NCBI GenBank assembly: GCA_017623575.1
Contig: JAGAOS010000012.1
Location: 1-64,000, forward strand
Length of the DNA: 64,000 nt
Origin: Clostridia bacterium
Lineage (GTDB): Bacteria; Bacillota; Clostridia; Oscillospirales; Acutalibacteraceae
Direction of reading: 5' to 3'
The notes under the pieces are model-generated. The model ran no database searches and was not told the origin of the DNA. It saw only the letters and a program-made list of their open reading frames with translations. A program made the translations under genes and the position numbers. This document shows positions 1 through 9,043 of this stretch, in pieces. Position 1 is the first letter of the stretch. Each line of letters begins with the position of its first letter.

Positions 1-31
1 GAATAAATATATAGCAAAAGGCGTGTTGAAA

Positions 32-754
32 ATGACAGAATCTATTTGGAACGGATTTAAACGTATTGATTTTAATTTTGAGGGAAGAGAAGCAATTCTT
101 GTATTTCCAAAGGAGCCCAATCAAAATAAGAACTGGTTATTCAAAACCGAATATTTTGGTGCTTTCCCTAATTTTGAAATTGAAATGTTAAAACGCGGTT
201 GGCACCTTGCTTATATTAAAAATAAAACCCGTTGGTGCCTTGATGAAGATCTTGATTTAAAAAAGAGGTTCGCAACCTACTTGCAGACTGAATACGGACT
301 TTATAAAAAGTGCGTTCCTGTTGGAATGAGTTGCGGTGGACTTATTGGCACTAAGTTTGCGGCTAAATATCCTGAATGTGTTTCCGCCCTGTATTTAGAT
401 GCCCCTGTTTTAAATCTTCTTTCTTGCCCAGCGGGACTTGGAATAGCCGATGACAGTATGTTTAAAGAGTTTACAGATGCTACGGGAATGACCCTTTCTG
501 AGCTTATTTGTTACAGAGAGCATCCCATTGATAAAATGCATATTCTGCTCCAAAACAAAATCCCAATTATTTTGGTGTACGGCAAGGCGGATACTGTTGT
601 TCCTTATATCGAAAATGGTGCTATCTTAGAAAAATATTATCGCGAAAAAGGCGGAATAATTGTTTCTATCGGCAAAGAAGCTTGCGAACATCATCCTCAC
701 GGACTTGAAGATAATTTGCCTATTATTGATTTTACCCTTCGATATTCAATTTAA
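32..754 (+). CDS. Alpha/beta-hydrolase, serine esterase type
   Basis: A small cytoplasmic serine hydrolase (240 residues from the chosen start, no signal peptide). The nucleophile elbow reads G-M-S-C-G, with Ser near residue 100. A later GKADTVVP stretch supplies the usual acid position, and EHHPHG near the C-terminus supplies the His, so the catalytic triad looks complete. GTG at 23 and TTG at 26 are in frame, but the AAAGG at 16-20 is too close to them; ATG at 32 has better spacing. The substrate cannot be read from sequence. Acyl or acetyl esters of sugars are plausible given the glycan genes nearby, but that is inference from context. Confidence 0.75.
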   Translation: MTESIWNGFKRIDFNFEGREAILVFPKEPNQNKNWLFKTEYFGAFPNFEIEMLKRGWHLAYIKNKTRWCLDEDLDLKKRFATYLQTEYGLYKKCVPVGMSCGGLIGTKFAAKYPECVSALYLDAPVLNLLSCPAGLGIADDSMFKEFTDATGMTLSELICYREHPIDKMHILLQNKIPIILVYGKADTVVPYIENGAILEKYYREKGGIIVSIGKEACEHHPHGLEDNLPIIDFTLRYSI

Positions 755-858
755 AAATAAAAACTTACGAAGCAGATATGGGTTTAATTAAATGAGAAAA
801 AAGCCAAGACACATTATCCGCTGTCTTTTATGTATAGATAGGGAGATTTAATATATTG

Positions 859-893
859 CAAACCCTCTTGGATTGAAAATCCGGAGGGTTTGC
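859..893. other. Stem-loop upstream of the glycyl radical enzyme promoter
   Basis: GCAAACCCTC (859-868) pairs with GAGGGTTTGC (884-893), and an inner GGATT/AATCC pairing extends the stem. No T-run follows on the plus strand, so it is not a canonical terminator. It could be the end structure of the upstream hydrolase transcript or a regulatory hairpin. Apart from this and the promoter at 930-958, I see nothing in 755-996. Confidence 0.45.
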
Positions 894-929
894 GGCATAA
901 TAACTTGGTTTATATGTCATTTTTTATTG

Positions 930-958
930 TTGACAAAATTGACGATAGGTAGTATAAT
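930..958 (+). promoter_or_regulatory. Sigma-A promoter for the glycyl radical enzyme operon
   Basis: TTGACA at 930-935 and TATAAT at 953-958 with a 17-bp spacer: a perfect consensus match 38 bp before the start codon at 997. Confidence 0.8.
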
Positions 959-996
959 AACATTAACGATAATGCAAATTTAAAGGGAGTGTTTTT

Positions 997-2988
997 ATGA
1001 GCAAGATTTTACGCGATTTTATTACATCAAAGCAACATCACGCCTACCGTAAAGAGGTTAGTGAAATTAAAAATATGGCTGAGGAGTTTTCGGCTTCAGG
1101 ACTTTCTCCAAAGGAGAGAATGACTCGAAGACTTGTAAAAATGCTATCCCTTCAAATGCCCGTATTTTTACCCGATGAAAAAATCTGTTTTATGCGTACA
1201 GCAACCAATATTCCCGATGTTTTTACCGAGGCAGAATGGGCAGAAATTAAGGAAAAACACTATATTCACGAGCTCGGCTATATGTCCAACCTTTCGCCCG
1301 ATTATGAGTCGGTTATTGCTGAGGGTCTGCTCGCCAAACGCGAAACCGCCGATGAATACGGCAAAAGAGCTATAGATGCTATTATTGACCTTGCTGACAG
1401 ATATCAGGCTGAGGCAGAAAAGCAGGGTAAAACGGAACTCGCCGCTGTTTTAAAAAGGGTGCCCCGTTATGGTGCCACAGGCTTTTATGAAGCCTTGCAG
1501 TTTTTCCGTATAATTCATTTTACCTTGTGGCTAGAGGGCAACTATCACATAACCGTAGGCAGATTTGACCAATATATATATCCTTATTTAAAAGCAGATA
1601 TGGATAAAGGTGTTTTAAATGAAGAAACCGCCTTAGAGCTTTTAGAGGACTTTTTCTTATCCTTTAATAAGGATAGTGACCTCTATCCCGGTGTTCAGCA
1701 GGGTGATAACGGTCAGAGTATGGTACTTGGCGGTATGGATAAATACGGAAACAATGCCTTTAATTTGCTTTCATCTCTATGCCTTAAAGCAAGCGCAAAT
1801 CTTCTGTTAATTGACCCTAAAATCAATCTCAGAGTAAATAAAAACACCCCACTAGAGGTTTATGAAGAGGGCAGTAAGCTTACCAAAGCAGGTCTTGGTT
1901 TCCCACAGTATTCCAATGATGATGTAGTTATTGAAGGTCTTACCAAGCTGGGCTACAGTTTAGAGGATGCAAGAGATTATGTTGTTGCCGCTTGTTGGGA
2001 GTTTATTGTTCCTAAGGTAGGCGCAGATGTAGCAAATATAGGCGCTCTTAACTTTCCAAAGGTCATTGATACCTGCCTGCATCGTGATTTAAAAAATTGC
2101 AACACCTATGAAGAATTTGAAGCAAAGGTAAAAGCCGAGGTTAAAAACACTGCCGATGGCATTTGCAAAGGCTTTGATAATATGTGGTTCGTTCCTTCCC
2201 CCTTTATGAATGTTATGATGGACTGTGATATTTATAACGGCGGAAAATACAATAATTTTGGTATTCACGGTACGGGTGTTGCCACTGCATCCGATTCCTT
2301 GGCGGCTATTGAAAAATATGTTTTTGTCCATAAAACTGTAACTGCTGATGAACTCATCAATGCGGTGGATTCCAATTTTGAAAACAATGCTGAGCTTTTA
2401 CATCTCCTTAGATTTGAAGCGCCCAAAATGGGTAATAACGATGACCGTAGCGATTTAAAGGCAAAAATGTTGCTTGATACCTTTGCAGATAGTCTTAAGG
2501 GTAAAACAAATGAACGGGGCGGAATTTATCGTGCAGGCACAGGCTCGGCAATGTATTACCTTTGGCACGCTGATGAAATCGGTGCATCTCCCGACGGTAG
2601 AAGAAAGGGTGAGCCATTTGGCACAAACTTTTCTGCAAGTCTTTTTGCAAAGCTCAACGGACCTATTTCGGTTATTCAATCCTTTACAAAGCCAAATTTA
2701 CAAAGCGTAATCAACGGCGGCCCTTTAACCTTGGAATTTGCAAGCAGTATGTTTGAGGGTGAGGATAGCATTAAAAAGCTTTCAGCGTTTGTTAAGGCTT
2801 TCGTAGATATGGGCGGTCATCAAATGCAGCTCAATGCCGTTAATACCGAAAAGCTAAAGGATGCACAATTACACCCCGAAAAGCATCAGCAGCTTGTTGT
2901 TCGTATTTGGGGCTGGAGTGCTTATTTTGTGGAGTTAGATCCCGAATATCAGGACCATGTGCTCCGCCGTCAGCAATATACGGTGTAA
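997..2988 (+). CDS. Glycyl radical enzyme, PFL-like, with a C-W-E active site
   Basis: An oxygen-sensitive radical enzyme of the pyruvate formate-lyase superfamily. The C-terminal glycyl-radical motif reads R-I-W-G-W-S-A-Y-F (radical Gly639), and the thiyl cysteine is Cys333 in A-A-C-W-E-F. A single cysteine followed by x-Glu matches the dehydratase/lyase branch (glycerol dehydratase-type G-C-V-E-P) rather than true PFL, which has two adjacent cysteines. The Trp between Cys and Glu, and Phe instead of Pro after Glu, do not match the characterised classes I know. At 663 residues it is shorter than the usual 750-850. An activase gene follows after 3 bp. The fold is clear; the substrate is unknown. 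Confidence 0.88.
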   Translation: MSKILRDFITSKQHHAYRKEVSEIKNMAEEFSASGLSPKERMTRRLVKMLSLQMPVFLPDEKICFMRTATNIPDVFTEAEWAEIKEKHYIHELGYMSNLSPDYESVIAEGLLAKRETADEYGKRAIDAIIDLADRYQAEAEKQGKTELAAVLKRVPRYGATGFYEALQFFRIIHFTLWLEGNYHITVGRFDQYIYPYLKADMDKGVLNEETALELLEDFFLSFNKDSDLYPGVQQGDNGQSMVLGGMDKYGNNAFNLLSSLCLKASANLLLIDPKINLRVNKNTPLEVYEEGSKLTKAGLGFPQYSNDDVVIEGLTKLGYSLEDARDYVVAACWEFIVPKVGADVANIGALNFPKVIDTCLHRDLKNCNTYEEFEAKVKAEVKNTADGICKGFDNMWFVPSPFMNVMMDCDIYNGGKYNNFGIHGTGVATASDSLAAIEKYVFVHKTVTADELINAVDSNFENNAELLHLLRFEAPKMGNNDDRSDLKAKMLLDTFADSLKGKTNERGGIYRAGTGSAMYYLWHADEIGASPDGRRKGEPFGTNFSASLFAKLNGPISVIQSFTKPNLQSVINGGPLTLEFASSMFEGEDSIKKLSAFVKAFVDMGGHQMQLNAVNTEKLKDAQLHPEKHQQLVVRIWGWSAYFVELDPEYQDHVLRRQQYTV

Positions 2989-2991
2989 TCT

Positions 2992-3747
2992 ATGAAGGGT
3001 ACAATTTTTGATATTAAAGAGCTTTCGGTTCACGATGGTCCGGGTTGCAGAATAACGGTGTTTTTAAAGGGATGCCCACTTCGTTGTAAGTGGTGTCACA
3101 ATCCCGAAGGGTTAGATTCTAAACCTCAGCTTATGATTCAAAAAAATGGTTGTGTGGATTGTAAAATGTGTTATGCACCTTGCAATCACCCCGAATGTAA
3201 GCCCTTTGGCAGATGCCTTCATACCTGCCCTAACGGTTGCCTTAAGGTGTCCGGCAAGGAAATTGAAGCTTCAGAACTTGCCGAAATACTGCTTAAAAAT
3301 GCCGATTTTTTAAATGCTACGGGCGGCGGAATAACAATTTCAGGCGGAGAACCCTTAATGCAGCCTGATTTTGTTTTGGAACTGGCTGAAAAACTATCGG
3401 GAGTTCATAAAGCAATTCAAACAAGTGGTTTTGCAACTGAAGAAGTTTACCAAAAGGTAATCGGTAAGTTTGATTACATTATGCAGGATATAAAGCTTGT
3501 TGATAGCGAACTTCATAAAAAATATACGGGTGTGGATAATGAGGTTATTCTTCGGAATATTCAGTGGTTAAAAAATAGCGGAAAGGAGCATATTTTCCGT
3601 ATGCCACTTATTCCCGGTATTACCGATACACCCGAAAATAAAGCCACCGCTATTGAAATTGTTGGGGAGAATAATATTGAATTTTTAGATTATAATCCTT
3701 TGACCGGTGCAAAATATGAAATGCTAGGTATGAAATATGAGCTTTAA
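2992..3747 (+). CDS. Glycyl radical enzyme activase, radical SAM
   Basis: Installs the glycyl radical on the enzyme encoded 3 bp upstream, using S-adenosylmethionine and a [4Fe-4S] cluster. The radical-SAM motif is C-P-L-R-C-K-W-C (Cys28, 32, 35). A cysteine-rich insertion follows (Cys54, 57, 60, 64, 69, 75, 79, 83), as in activases of the non-PFL glycyl radical enzymes that carry extra ferredoxin-like clusters. The GGGITISGGEP stretch is the conserved SAM-binding glycine motif. Length (251 residues) is normal for activases, slightly short for those with the insert. Start ATG lies just after the enzyme stop, so the two are surely co-transcribed. Confidence 0.92.
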   Translation: MKGTIFDIKELSVHDGPGCRITVFLKGCPLRCKWCHNPEGLDSKPQLMIQKNGCVDCKMCYAPCNHPECKPFGRCLHTCPNGCLKVSGKEIEASELAEILLKNADFLNATGGGITISGGEPLMQPDFVLELAEKLSGVHKAIQTSGFATEEVYQKVIGKFDYIMQDIKLVDSELHKKYTGVDNEVILRNIQWLKNSGKEHIFRMPLIPGITDTPENKATAIEIVGENNIEFLDYNPLTGAKYEMLGMKYEL

Positions 3748-3751
3748 TTCA

Positions 3752-3784
3752 AACCGCCTTGTTGTAATGACAAGGCGGTTTTTT
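3752..3784 (+). terminator. Rho-independent terminator of the glycyl radical operon
   Basis: AACCGCCTTGT pairs with ACAAGGCGGTT and is followed by a run of T, directly after the activase stop. Confidence 0.9.
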
Positions 3785-3818
3785 GAACGATTTAACTGAA
3801 TTTTTTACCTATTATATG

Positions 3819-3847
3819 TTGAATAATAGGTGCAAGAATGTTATAAT
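3819..3847 (+). promoter_or_regulatory. Promoter for the PHP-domain gene
   Basis: TTGAAT (3819-3824), a 17-bp spacer and TATAAT (3842-3847). It lies downstream of the in-frame ATG at 3830 and therefore argues for translation starting at 3878. Confidence 0.6.
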
Positions 3848-3877
3848 TATAAAAAACTTATAAAGAGGGCAAATGCA

Positions 3878-4906
3878 ATGAAGCAATACTTAATTTCAAA
3901 TGAAGGCAAATTTTATAAAACCTGTTTGCACTGTCATACAACCGATTCGGATGGCAGGATTTCACCTGAAGATAAAAAAGATATGTATAAATCTCACGGC
4001 TATAGTGTTTTGGCCCTTACCGACCATGAACTGATGGTTGACCACCGTGAGCTTAATGATGAGGATTTTATTATTCTTCAGGGCTATGAATTTGCTATCA
4101 ATAAAGGTTCGCCCTATATTTTTTCTACTGACTGCCATTTGAATATTTTCCCTTTAGATGAAGATGAATTCAGGATGATATGCTATAATCCAAATTCAAT
4201 TTATTATAAGGATAGCAAAAGATTTATTCCTCAGCTTAAATATATCGGCACCCCGGATTTTGAAAAAAAATATTCTGAAAAATGCTTTCAGAATGTAATT
4301 AAAACTGCAAAAGAAAACAATATGCTTGTAATGTTTAATCATCCGTCGGGTTCTCTCCAGACCCACGAGGATATGTATATGTTTGACGGCGTTTGGGGTG
4401 TTGAAATATATAATAATGGCGGTAAATCGGTCGGTCATATTCAATATGATATGGATTTTTACGATTATATGCTTCGGCGAGGTAATCGGCTTTTTTGTGT
4501 TGCTGCTGATGACAGTCATGGTGATTTGCCTCCCGAAAATCCCTATTCCGATAATTGCGGCGGTTGGGTTATGGTAAAGGCAAATGAACTTTCTCACAAT
4601 TCAATTATGACTTCCCTTAAAAACGGTAATTTTTATGCATCTACCGGTCCCGAAATAAAAGAACTTTATATGGAAGATGATGTTTTGCATGTAAAAACAT
4701 CTCCTGCAAAGCTTATTTCGGTATATTCTGCATACCGTATGGGTGGGGCAAAGTGGGCAACACCCGGCGAAACTGTAACCGAAGCAGAGCTTAAAATAGG
4801 CGATAATTGGAAGTATTTCAGGGTAGAGGTTATTGATCTTGATGGTAATCGTGCTTTTTCAAATGCTTACTTTTTAGATGAATTAGAATATTTTAAAAAT
4901 AAGTAA
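3878..4906 (+). CDS. PHP-domain metal-dependent phosphoesterase
   Basis: A cytoplasmic hydrolase of the PHP (polymerase and histidinol phosphatase) superfamily, 342 residues. The metal-binding motif H-C-H-T-T-D-S-D-G starts at His18, and further ligands are seen in ALTDHE, FNHPSG and AADDSHG, in the expected order. An in-frame ATG at 3830 would give a longer protein, but AGAGGG at 3864-3869 and the promoter at 3819-3847 favour ATG 3878. The C-terminal roughly 80 residues look like a small beta-rich addition. The family covers phosphatases of many small molecules, so the substrate is unknown; it stands alone between two terminators. Confidence 0.82.
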   Translation: MKQYLISNEGKFYKTCLHCHTTDSDGRISPEDKKDMYKSHGYSVLALTDHELMVDHRELNDEDFIILQGYEFAINKGSPYIFSTDCHLNIFPLDEDEFRMICYNPNSIYYKDSKRFIPQLKYIGTPDFEKKYSEKCFQNVIKTAKENNMLVMFNHPSGSLQTHEDMYMFDGVWGVEIYNNGGKSVGHIQYDMDFYDYMLRRGNRLFCVAADDSHGDLPPENPYSDNCGGWVMVKANELSHNSIMTSLKNGNFYASTGPEIKELYMEDDVLHVKTSPAKLISVYSAYRMGGAKWATPGETVTEAELKIGDNWKYFRVEVIDLDGNRAFSNAYFLDELEYFKNK

Positions 4907-4914
4907 AAGCGTTT

Positions 4915-4946
4915 ACGGAGTGTCCTTAATTGGATATTCCGTTTTT
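4915..4946 (+). terminator. Rho-independent terminator after the PHP gene
   Basis: An 11-bp stem (ACGGAGTGTCC with GGATATTCCGT, two G-T pairs), six-base loop, then TTTTT. Confidence 0.8.
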
Positions 4947-4952
4947 GAATGG

Positions 4953-4983
4953 TACTATTATACAATTTTGTGATACTATTATA
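4953..4983. promoter_or_regulatory. Direct repeat with 21-bp period, candidate operator
   Basis: TACTATTATA occurs at 4953-4962 and again at 4974-4983, exactly 21 bp (two helical turns) apart, about 70 bp before the toroidal protein gene. This spacing is typical of AraC/XylS-family half-sites. The binding protein is not identifiable here. Confidence 0.4.
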
Positions 4984-5051
4984 TATAGACAAAAGGCTTT
5001 TTTTGTGATAAAACAATAATATAATAACTCTTAAAGGGGAGAAATATTATT

Positions 5052-6797
5052 ATGAATTTAACAAAAAAACAGGTTTTTGCTTTGCTTAAAGAATGGTGCG
5101 ATTATATGCTTGACCGCACCGTAAAAGGCATTGATGACCCATATTTAAAGGGTGCAATGCTCTGTCCTGCTTGCGGTTTTGTGCATGGTCGCTTTGCGGA
5201 TTCAATCCTCGCATATACCCTTTTATATACCGAAACGGGTGATGAAAAATATTTAAAGGCGGCCGATGAAGCGGTCGATTGGTCGGAAAATAACGTACTC
5301 ACCCCTGAGGGAACTTGGTACAACGATATAAATGCCGTTTGGTATGGTACGGGCCTTTTTTCAGCTATGGCAGTGGGTGAAACATTACATAATTTCAAAG
5401 GAAAAATCCCCCTAGATATTTATAATAAATGGTATAATATTTTCTGCCGTATGGCAGAGGGTTCTGTTGCGTTTATGCATTACGATTGGTTTAAGCCCGT
5501 AATAAATTATTATTGCGGTGCCGCCGCATTTTTTGCCCTTTGTTATAATATGCTGGGCGATGAAAAATACAAAAAAGAGGCCAATTATTGGGAGTCTTTA
5601 TGTTATGATAAATTTGATAGTGACGGGCTACTTTTTGGCGAATGTCATCCTCACGAAATAGTTACCGAAAAGGGTTGTCGCGGAATTGATATTGGCTATA
5701 ATCTGGAGGAAAGTATTCAGCTTTTGCTTCAATATGCAATCTATATGAATGATGAAACTAAGCTTAAATATTATTGCGATAAAGCTCTTGCACATTTGGA
5801 ATTTATTATGCCCGACGGTGCTATTGATGATTCTTTTGGAAGTCGTCATAATAAATGGACATATTGGGGCAGTCGTACATCCGACGGTGTTCAGGAGGCA
5901 TTCCCAAGAATTGCTAAATATGACAGGCGCTTTGCTAAAGCGGCGGCTCTTAATTTTGATTTATTGGAGCGTTGTACGGTAGATGGCGCCCTATACGCGG
6001 GACTTATGCAATATGGAAACGGACAGCCCGCCTGTATTCATCACGCCTTTGCACACACAAAAGCGGTTGCTTTAATGTATCTGCATATGGATGAAAAGGA
6101 TTTTAGTAATCTTGAAGAGGTTATACTTCCAAGAGAAGAGCAGTATGGAATTAAAGCATTCCAAAACGGCTATTTAAAGCTTGTTTCTGTTGGGGATTTA
6201 AGGGCAACCGTTTCGGCAATTGATTTTGAACAAGGTGTAGCAGATAATCGCTGTAATATGGGTGGTAACCTTAATCTGCTCTGGCATAAAAAGTACGGGG
6301 CAATATGTGCGGCAACAATGCACTACTTCCACCTTGTAGAGCCTACCAATTTTCAAACCTTAAGAAATGCCCAAAATACCTATTGTATGACCCCAAGAAT
6401 AATCTTGGGTGAATATGAAAGTGATACCGATAAAACGGTCGAGATTTCCGCTTCGGGTGATAATCAAAAGGTAAATATTTCGGTTATTGGTGAAAAAAAG
6501 TTAAACTTTAAGCTTGATTATGAGTTTGTAAGTGACCAAGTTAAAATCAGTGTTGTAACCGAAAAAGATGCCCTTTATAAATTACCAATTATTGTAGATA
6601 ATAAATCTGAGGTTATAGCGCTTAATGAAAAAGAGTATTTATTTAATAATATCCTTACCGTTAGCGCGAATACACAAATCAAAACCGAGGATATAACCAA
6701 ACGCTACTTTAATCAGGTAGGCGGCTTTGAATACCTGCCTTTAGAACTACCCCTTAAAGCAAATGAAGTAACACAAATCACCTTAAAAATTAAATAA
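5052..6797 (+). CDS. Predicted (alpha/alpha)6-toroid glycan-active protein
   Basis: A 581-residue protein with no signal peptide, so intracellular. The first roughly 370 residues are helical with repeated aromatic-rich hairpins (for example NAVWYGTGLF, NYYCGAAAFFALCYNML, THRK-free HAFAHTKAVALMYLHM). This fits the six-hairpin glycosidase/lyase fold used by unsaturated-uronyl hydrolases and polysaccharide lyases. The C-terminal roughly 200 residues are strand-rich, like the beta-sandwich that often follows such barrels. I recognise no family signature and can name no catalytic residue. AAAGGGGAG precedes the ATG. It is probably a monocistronic gene between its own upstream repeats and the terminator at 6812. 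Confidence 0.6.
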   Translation: MNLTKKQVFALLKEWCDYMLDRTVKGIDDPYLKGAMLCPACGFVHGRFADSILAYTLLYTETGDEKYLKAADEAVDWSENNVLTPEGTWYNDINAVWYGTGLFSAMAVGETLHNFKGKIPLDIYNKWYNIFCRMAEGSVAFMHYDWFKPVINYYCGAAAFFALCYNMLGDEKYKKEANYWESLCYDKFDSDGLLFGECHPHEIVTEKGCRGIDIGYNLEESIQLLLQYAIYMNDETKLKYYCDKALAHLEFIMPDGAIDDSFGSRHNKWTYWGSRTSDGVQEAFPRIAKYDRRFAKAAALNFDLLERCTVDGALYAGLMQYGNGQPACIHHAFAHTKAVALMYLHMDEKDFSNLEEVILPREEQYGIKAFQNGYLKLVSVGDLRATVSAIDFEQGVADNRCNMGGNLNLLWHKKYGAICAATMHYFHLVEPTNFQTLRNAQNTYCMTPRIILGEYESDTDKTVEISASGDNQKVNISVIGEKKLNFKLDYEFVSDQVKISVVTEKDALYKLPIIVDNKSEVIALNEKEYLFNNILTVSANTQIKTEDITKRYFNQVGGFEYLPLELPLKANEVTQITLKIK

Positions 6798-6811
6798 TCG
6801 GTGTATATAGT

Positions 6812-6848
6812 AAGGAGCAATTCCCTAAAAGCAGGGAGTTGCTCCTTT
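6812..6848. terminator. Bidirectional terminator between convergent genes
   Basis: AAGGAGCAATTCCCT pairs with AGGGAGTTGCTCCTT around a six-base loop. It sits between the stops of the toroidal protein (+) and the AlkD-like gene (-). T-runs on both sides are short. Confidence 0.65.
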
Positions 6849-6850
6849 AA

Positions 6851-7537
6851 TCATTTTATTTTAAGTTTTTTGAGTTCGGTTTTTTGTTCATTGGTTATTC
6901 TGTAGCTTTCTATTGCTTTTTGTATGGCTTTGTTGTGTGTCCATTTATCAAGGGTTTGTATGTTAAAAAAGGGTAATATCTTGTTATATTGTTTTGATAA
7001 TGCAGTAGCAAAGTACCAAGCGACCATCATATTCACATAGTATTCATTAGATTCGATTTTTGAAACAAATTTAGCATATCTTGGCGAAAAATTTTCGCCA
7101 AGATAATGAACCATCAGCATTTCTATACCATATCTTACTGTGTAAGGATGCGAATCATTAAGCCATTTTTCAATATATTTAAGCAGTTTATCTTTGTCTT
7201 TTGCAAATACCTTTGGCCTTAGCATATCGCAGGTCGCCCAGTTATCAACAAAGGGTAAAAACTTATCAGTAAGTTCAATTGCCTCATCGAAATTTTTCGT
7301 TTTTTCAATTAAAAAAGCGTGTAGATTATTTTCTTCATAATAAAAATGAGGAAGTGTATTTAAAAATTCTTCGGCATATGGGACTTTATAAAATTCTGCG
7401 GCAAATTTGCGAAGCATCGGAACTCGTATGCCGATGATTTTTTCCTTTTTTACAGTGGGCATAAGCTTAGAGTGAAATTCTTTATATTCATCGTCCTTAA
7501 GTTCAAAAAGTTTGTTTATTAAATCGGTATTGTTCAT
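6851..7537 (-). CDS. DNA alkylation repair protein, AlkD-like
   Basis: A HEAT-like repeat DNA glycosylase of the AlkC/AlkD family, 228 residues from the ATG at 7537. The family signature region N-W-A-T-C-D-M-L is present, together with the repeated helical pairs and aromatic/basic residues (Y-T-V-R-Y-G-I-E-M-L-M) characteristic of the family. Members excise positively charged alkylated bases such as 3-methyladenine and 7-methylguanine without base flipping. A TTG at 7582 would add 15 hydrophobic residues and overlap ylbJ by 4 bp, but family members normally begin near the chosen Met. Probably translated from the ylbJ transcript. Confidence 0.85.
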   Translation of the reverse strand: MNNTDLINKLFELKDDEYKEFHSKLMPTVKKEKIIGIRVPMLRKFAAEFYKVPYAEEFLNTLPHFYYEENNLHAFLIEKTKNFDEAIELTDKFLPFVDNWATCDMLRPKVFAKDKDKLLKYIEKWLNDSHPYTVRYGIEMLMVHYLGENFSPRYAKFVSKIESNEYYVNMMVAWYFATALSKQYNKILPFFNIQTLDKWTHNKAIQKAIESYRITNEQKTELKKLKIK

Positions 7538-7578
7538 TTTAATCACCAGAAAAATTATAATTCTTATTTTATTTAATG

Positions 7579-8658
7579 TCAATTATTTCTTTTTAAATTC
7601 TGCTGTGATAAAAACATTAAAAATAAAACCGAAAAAATAATAAGCATAACTGACGGTATAAAAAGTGGATATTCTGCAGGCCTTATATCTGCTCCGTTTG
7701 AAAAAACCTCACTGCTTATTGGAAAAATTCTAAATAAAATAAAAGAAATTATTGTTGCGGTTGCTCCGTGAATAATCCTATTTAAAAAAATATATATAAA
7801 AGAAGGGCAAAGTTTTTCGGCAGACTGTTTAACTTGGCATATGGTGGAAAACCCACCAAATGAAAGCAAAAAAGAATATAAAAATGCAGGTATACCTGTT
7901 TTGCCTATTTCATTAATTCCAAAGCTTATTTCTAAAAAGGGGCACAAAAGTGCAAATCGGTTATGGCTTAAAAATAGTGGTTTTAGTATCTCGGCAATGG
8001 CAGAAAAAAGCGTTACCCAGGCACAAATGCTTATTATAATTTGCGCTCCCGAAAAAACACTTTCAACAAAAGCATCTGAAAGGCTTATTGATTGAATATA
8101 ATCAGTTTGTGAATAATCGTTTTTGCTTTTTTTACTGTTATTGAACAAAAGATTAAGAACAACGCAGGCAATAGTGTTTGAGGTTAAAAGAATCCATCCT
8201 GCTAATTTATTATTTAAAATATTAATACCTACTACAGATATAAAAAAAGCAGGACTTGGGTTTACGCAAAATCTTAAAAGTTTTTTTGCGGTTTTGTAAT
8301 TAATTTGTCTTGATTTGTATAGTTCGTCAATGATTTTACTCCCTATTGGGTAACCGCCAAGCAACGAAATAAGTATTACCGAAAATTCTGTTCCGTTTAG
8401 CTTGAAAAAAGTATATGTGATTTTATTGATTTTTTTACTCACCCACAAAAGCCCACCGCTTTTTTGAAGAAAAACTGAAATTACGGTAAAGGGAAACAGG
8501 GATGGTATTATTATATTTGATGAAATTTTAAGTCCTTGCAAAGCTCCTTTTGATGTTGCTGATGTAAAGCTTAAAATACAAATTGCTGATATAAAAAATA
8601 TAAAACAACCCATTAAGCCGTCATAATTACTATTTGCAGATTTGTGTTTAGCAGGCAT
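7579..8658 (-). CDS. ylbJ: Sporulation integral membrane protein YlbJ
   Basis: A 359-residue polytopic membrane protein. Hydrophobic segments run through the whole length, starting with GCFIFFISAICILSF, and the characteristic GGYPIGSKIIDEL and FCVNPSPAFFISVVG blocks of the YlbJ/nucleoside-recognition (GATE) family are clear. In Bacillus subtilis YlbJ is made in the mother cell under sigma-E and is needed for resistant spores; in clostridial genomes it is also taken as a marker of sporulation. It is divergent from yqfC, itself a sporulation gene, with only 77 bp between the two starts. Confidence 0.9.
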   Translation of the reverse strand: MPAKHKSANSNYDGLMGCFIFFISAICILSFTSATSKGALQGLKISSNIIIPSLFPFTVISVFLQKSGGLLWVSKKINKITYTFFKLNGTEFSVILISLLGGYPIGSKIIDELYKSRQINYKTAKKLLRFCVNPSPAFFISVVGINILNNKLAGWILLTSNTIACVVLNLLFNNSKKSKNDYSQTDYIQSISLSDAFVESVFSGAQIIISICAWVTLFSAIAEILKPLFLSHNRFALLCPFLEISFGINEIGKTGIPAFLYSFLLSFGGFSTICQVKQSAEKLCPSFIYIFLNRIIHGATATIISFILFRIFPISSEVFSNGADIRPAEYPLFIPSVMLIIFSVLFLMFLSQQNLKRNN

Positions 8659-8735
8659 AAAATCACTCCAAGCATTTTTAAGAGATAATAAACATAAGTT
8701 TTAACAGAATATTATATTTAAAAGTTGGTGTATAA

Positions 8736-9032
8736 ATGTCTGAAAAAATCAAACTCAATAACAAAAAGGTAAAAAACAAATTTAAACTTTTTGGCGCGGC
8801 GTTACATATGTCTGATGACCCTTTTTCAAAGCTTGCACAAATTAATCTTAAAGGAAATCGCGAAGTAATAATAGATGGTTGTTATGGTATTATTGAATAT
8901 TCAGATTGTTTAATTAGTGTAAATATAGGAAAAAGCACCTTAAAAATAATTGGGTGTGATTTTTCAATTTCTGATTATTCGGAATCTAATATTATTGTTA
9001 AGGGTATTATTAAAAGCATTGAGTTTTGTTAG
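8736..9032 (+). CDS. yqfC: Sporulation protein YqfC
   Basis: A 98-residue member of the YabP/YqfC family of small sporulation proteins. The N-terminal basic stretch is followed by the family pattern NREVIIDGCYGIIEYSD, then alternating strands suggestive of a beta sandwich. In B. subtilis yqfC and yqfD form a sigma-E dependent pair and are required in some clostridia for engulfment-stage sporulation. It ends 11 bp before the chosen yqfD start, the classic gene order. The ribosome binding site is weak (TTGGTG). Confidence 0.9.
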   Translation: MSEKIKLNNKKVKNKFKLFGAALHMSDDPFSKLAQINLKGNREVIIDGCYGIIEYSDCLISVNIGKSTLKIIGCDFSISDYSESNIIVKGIIKSIEFC

Positions 9033-9043
9033 GAGAAATATGT

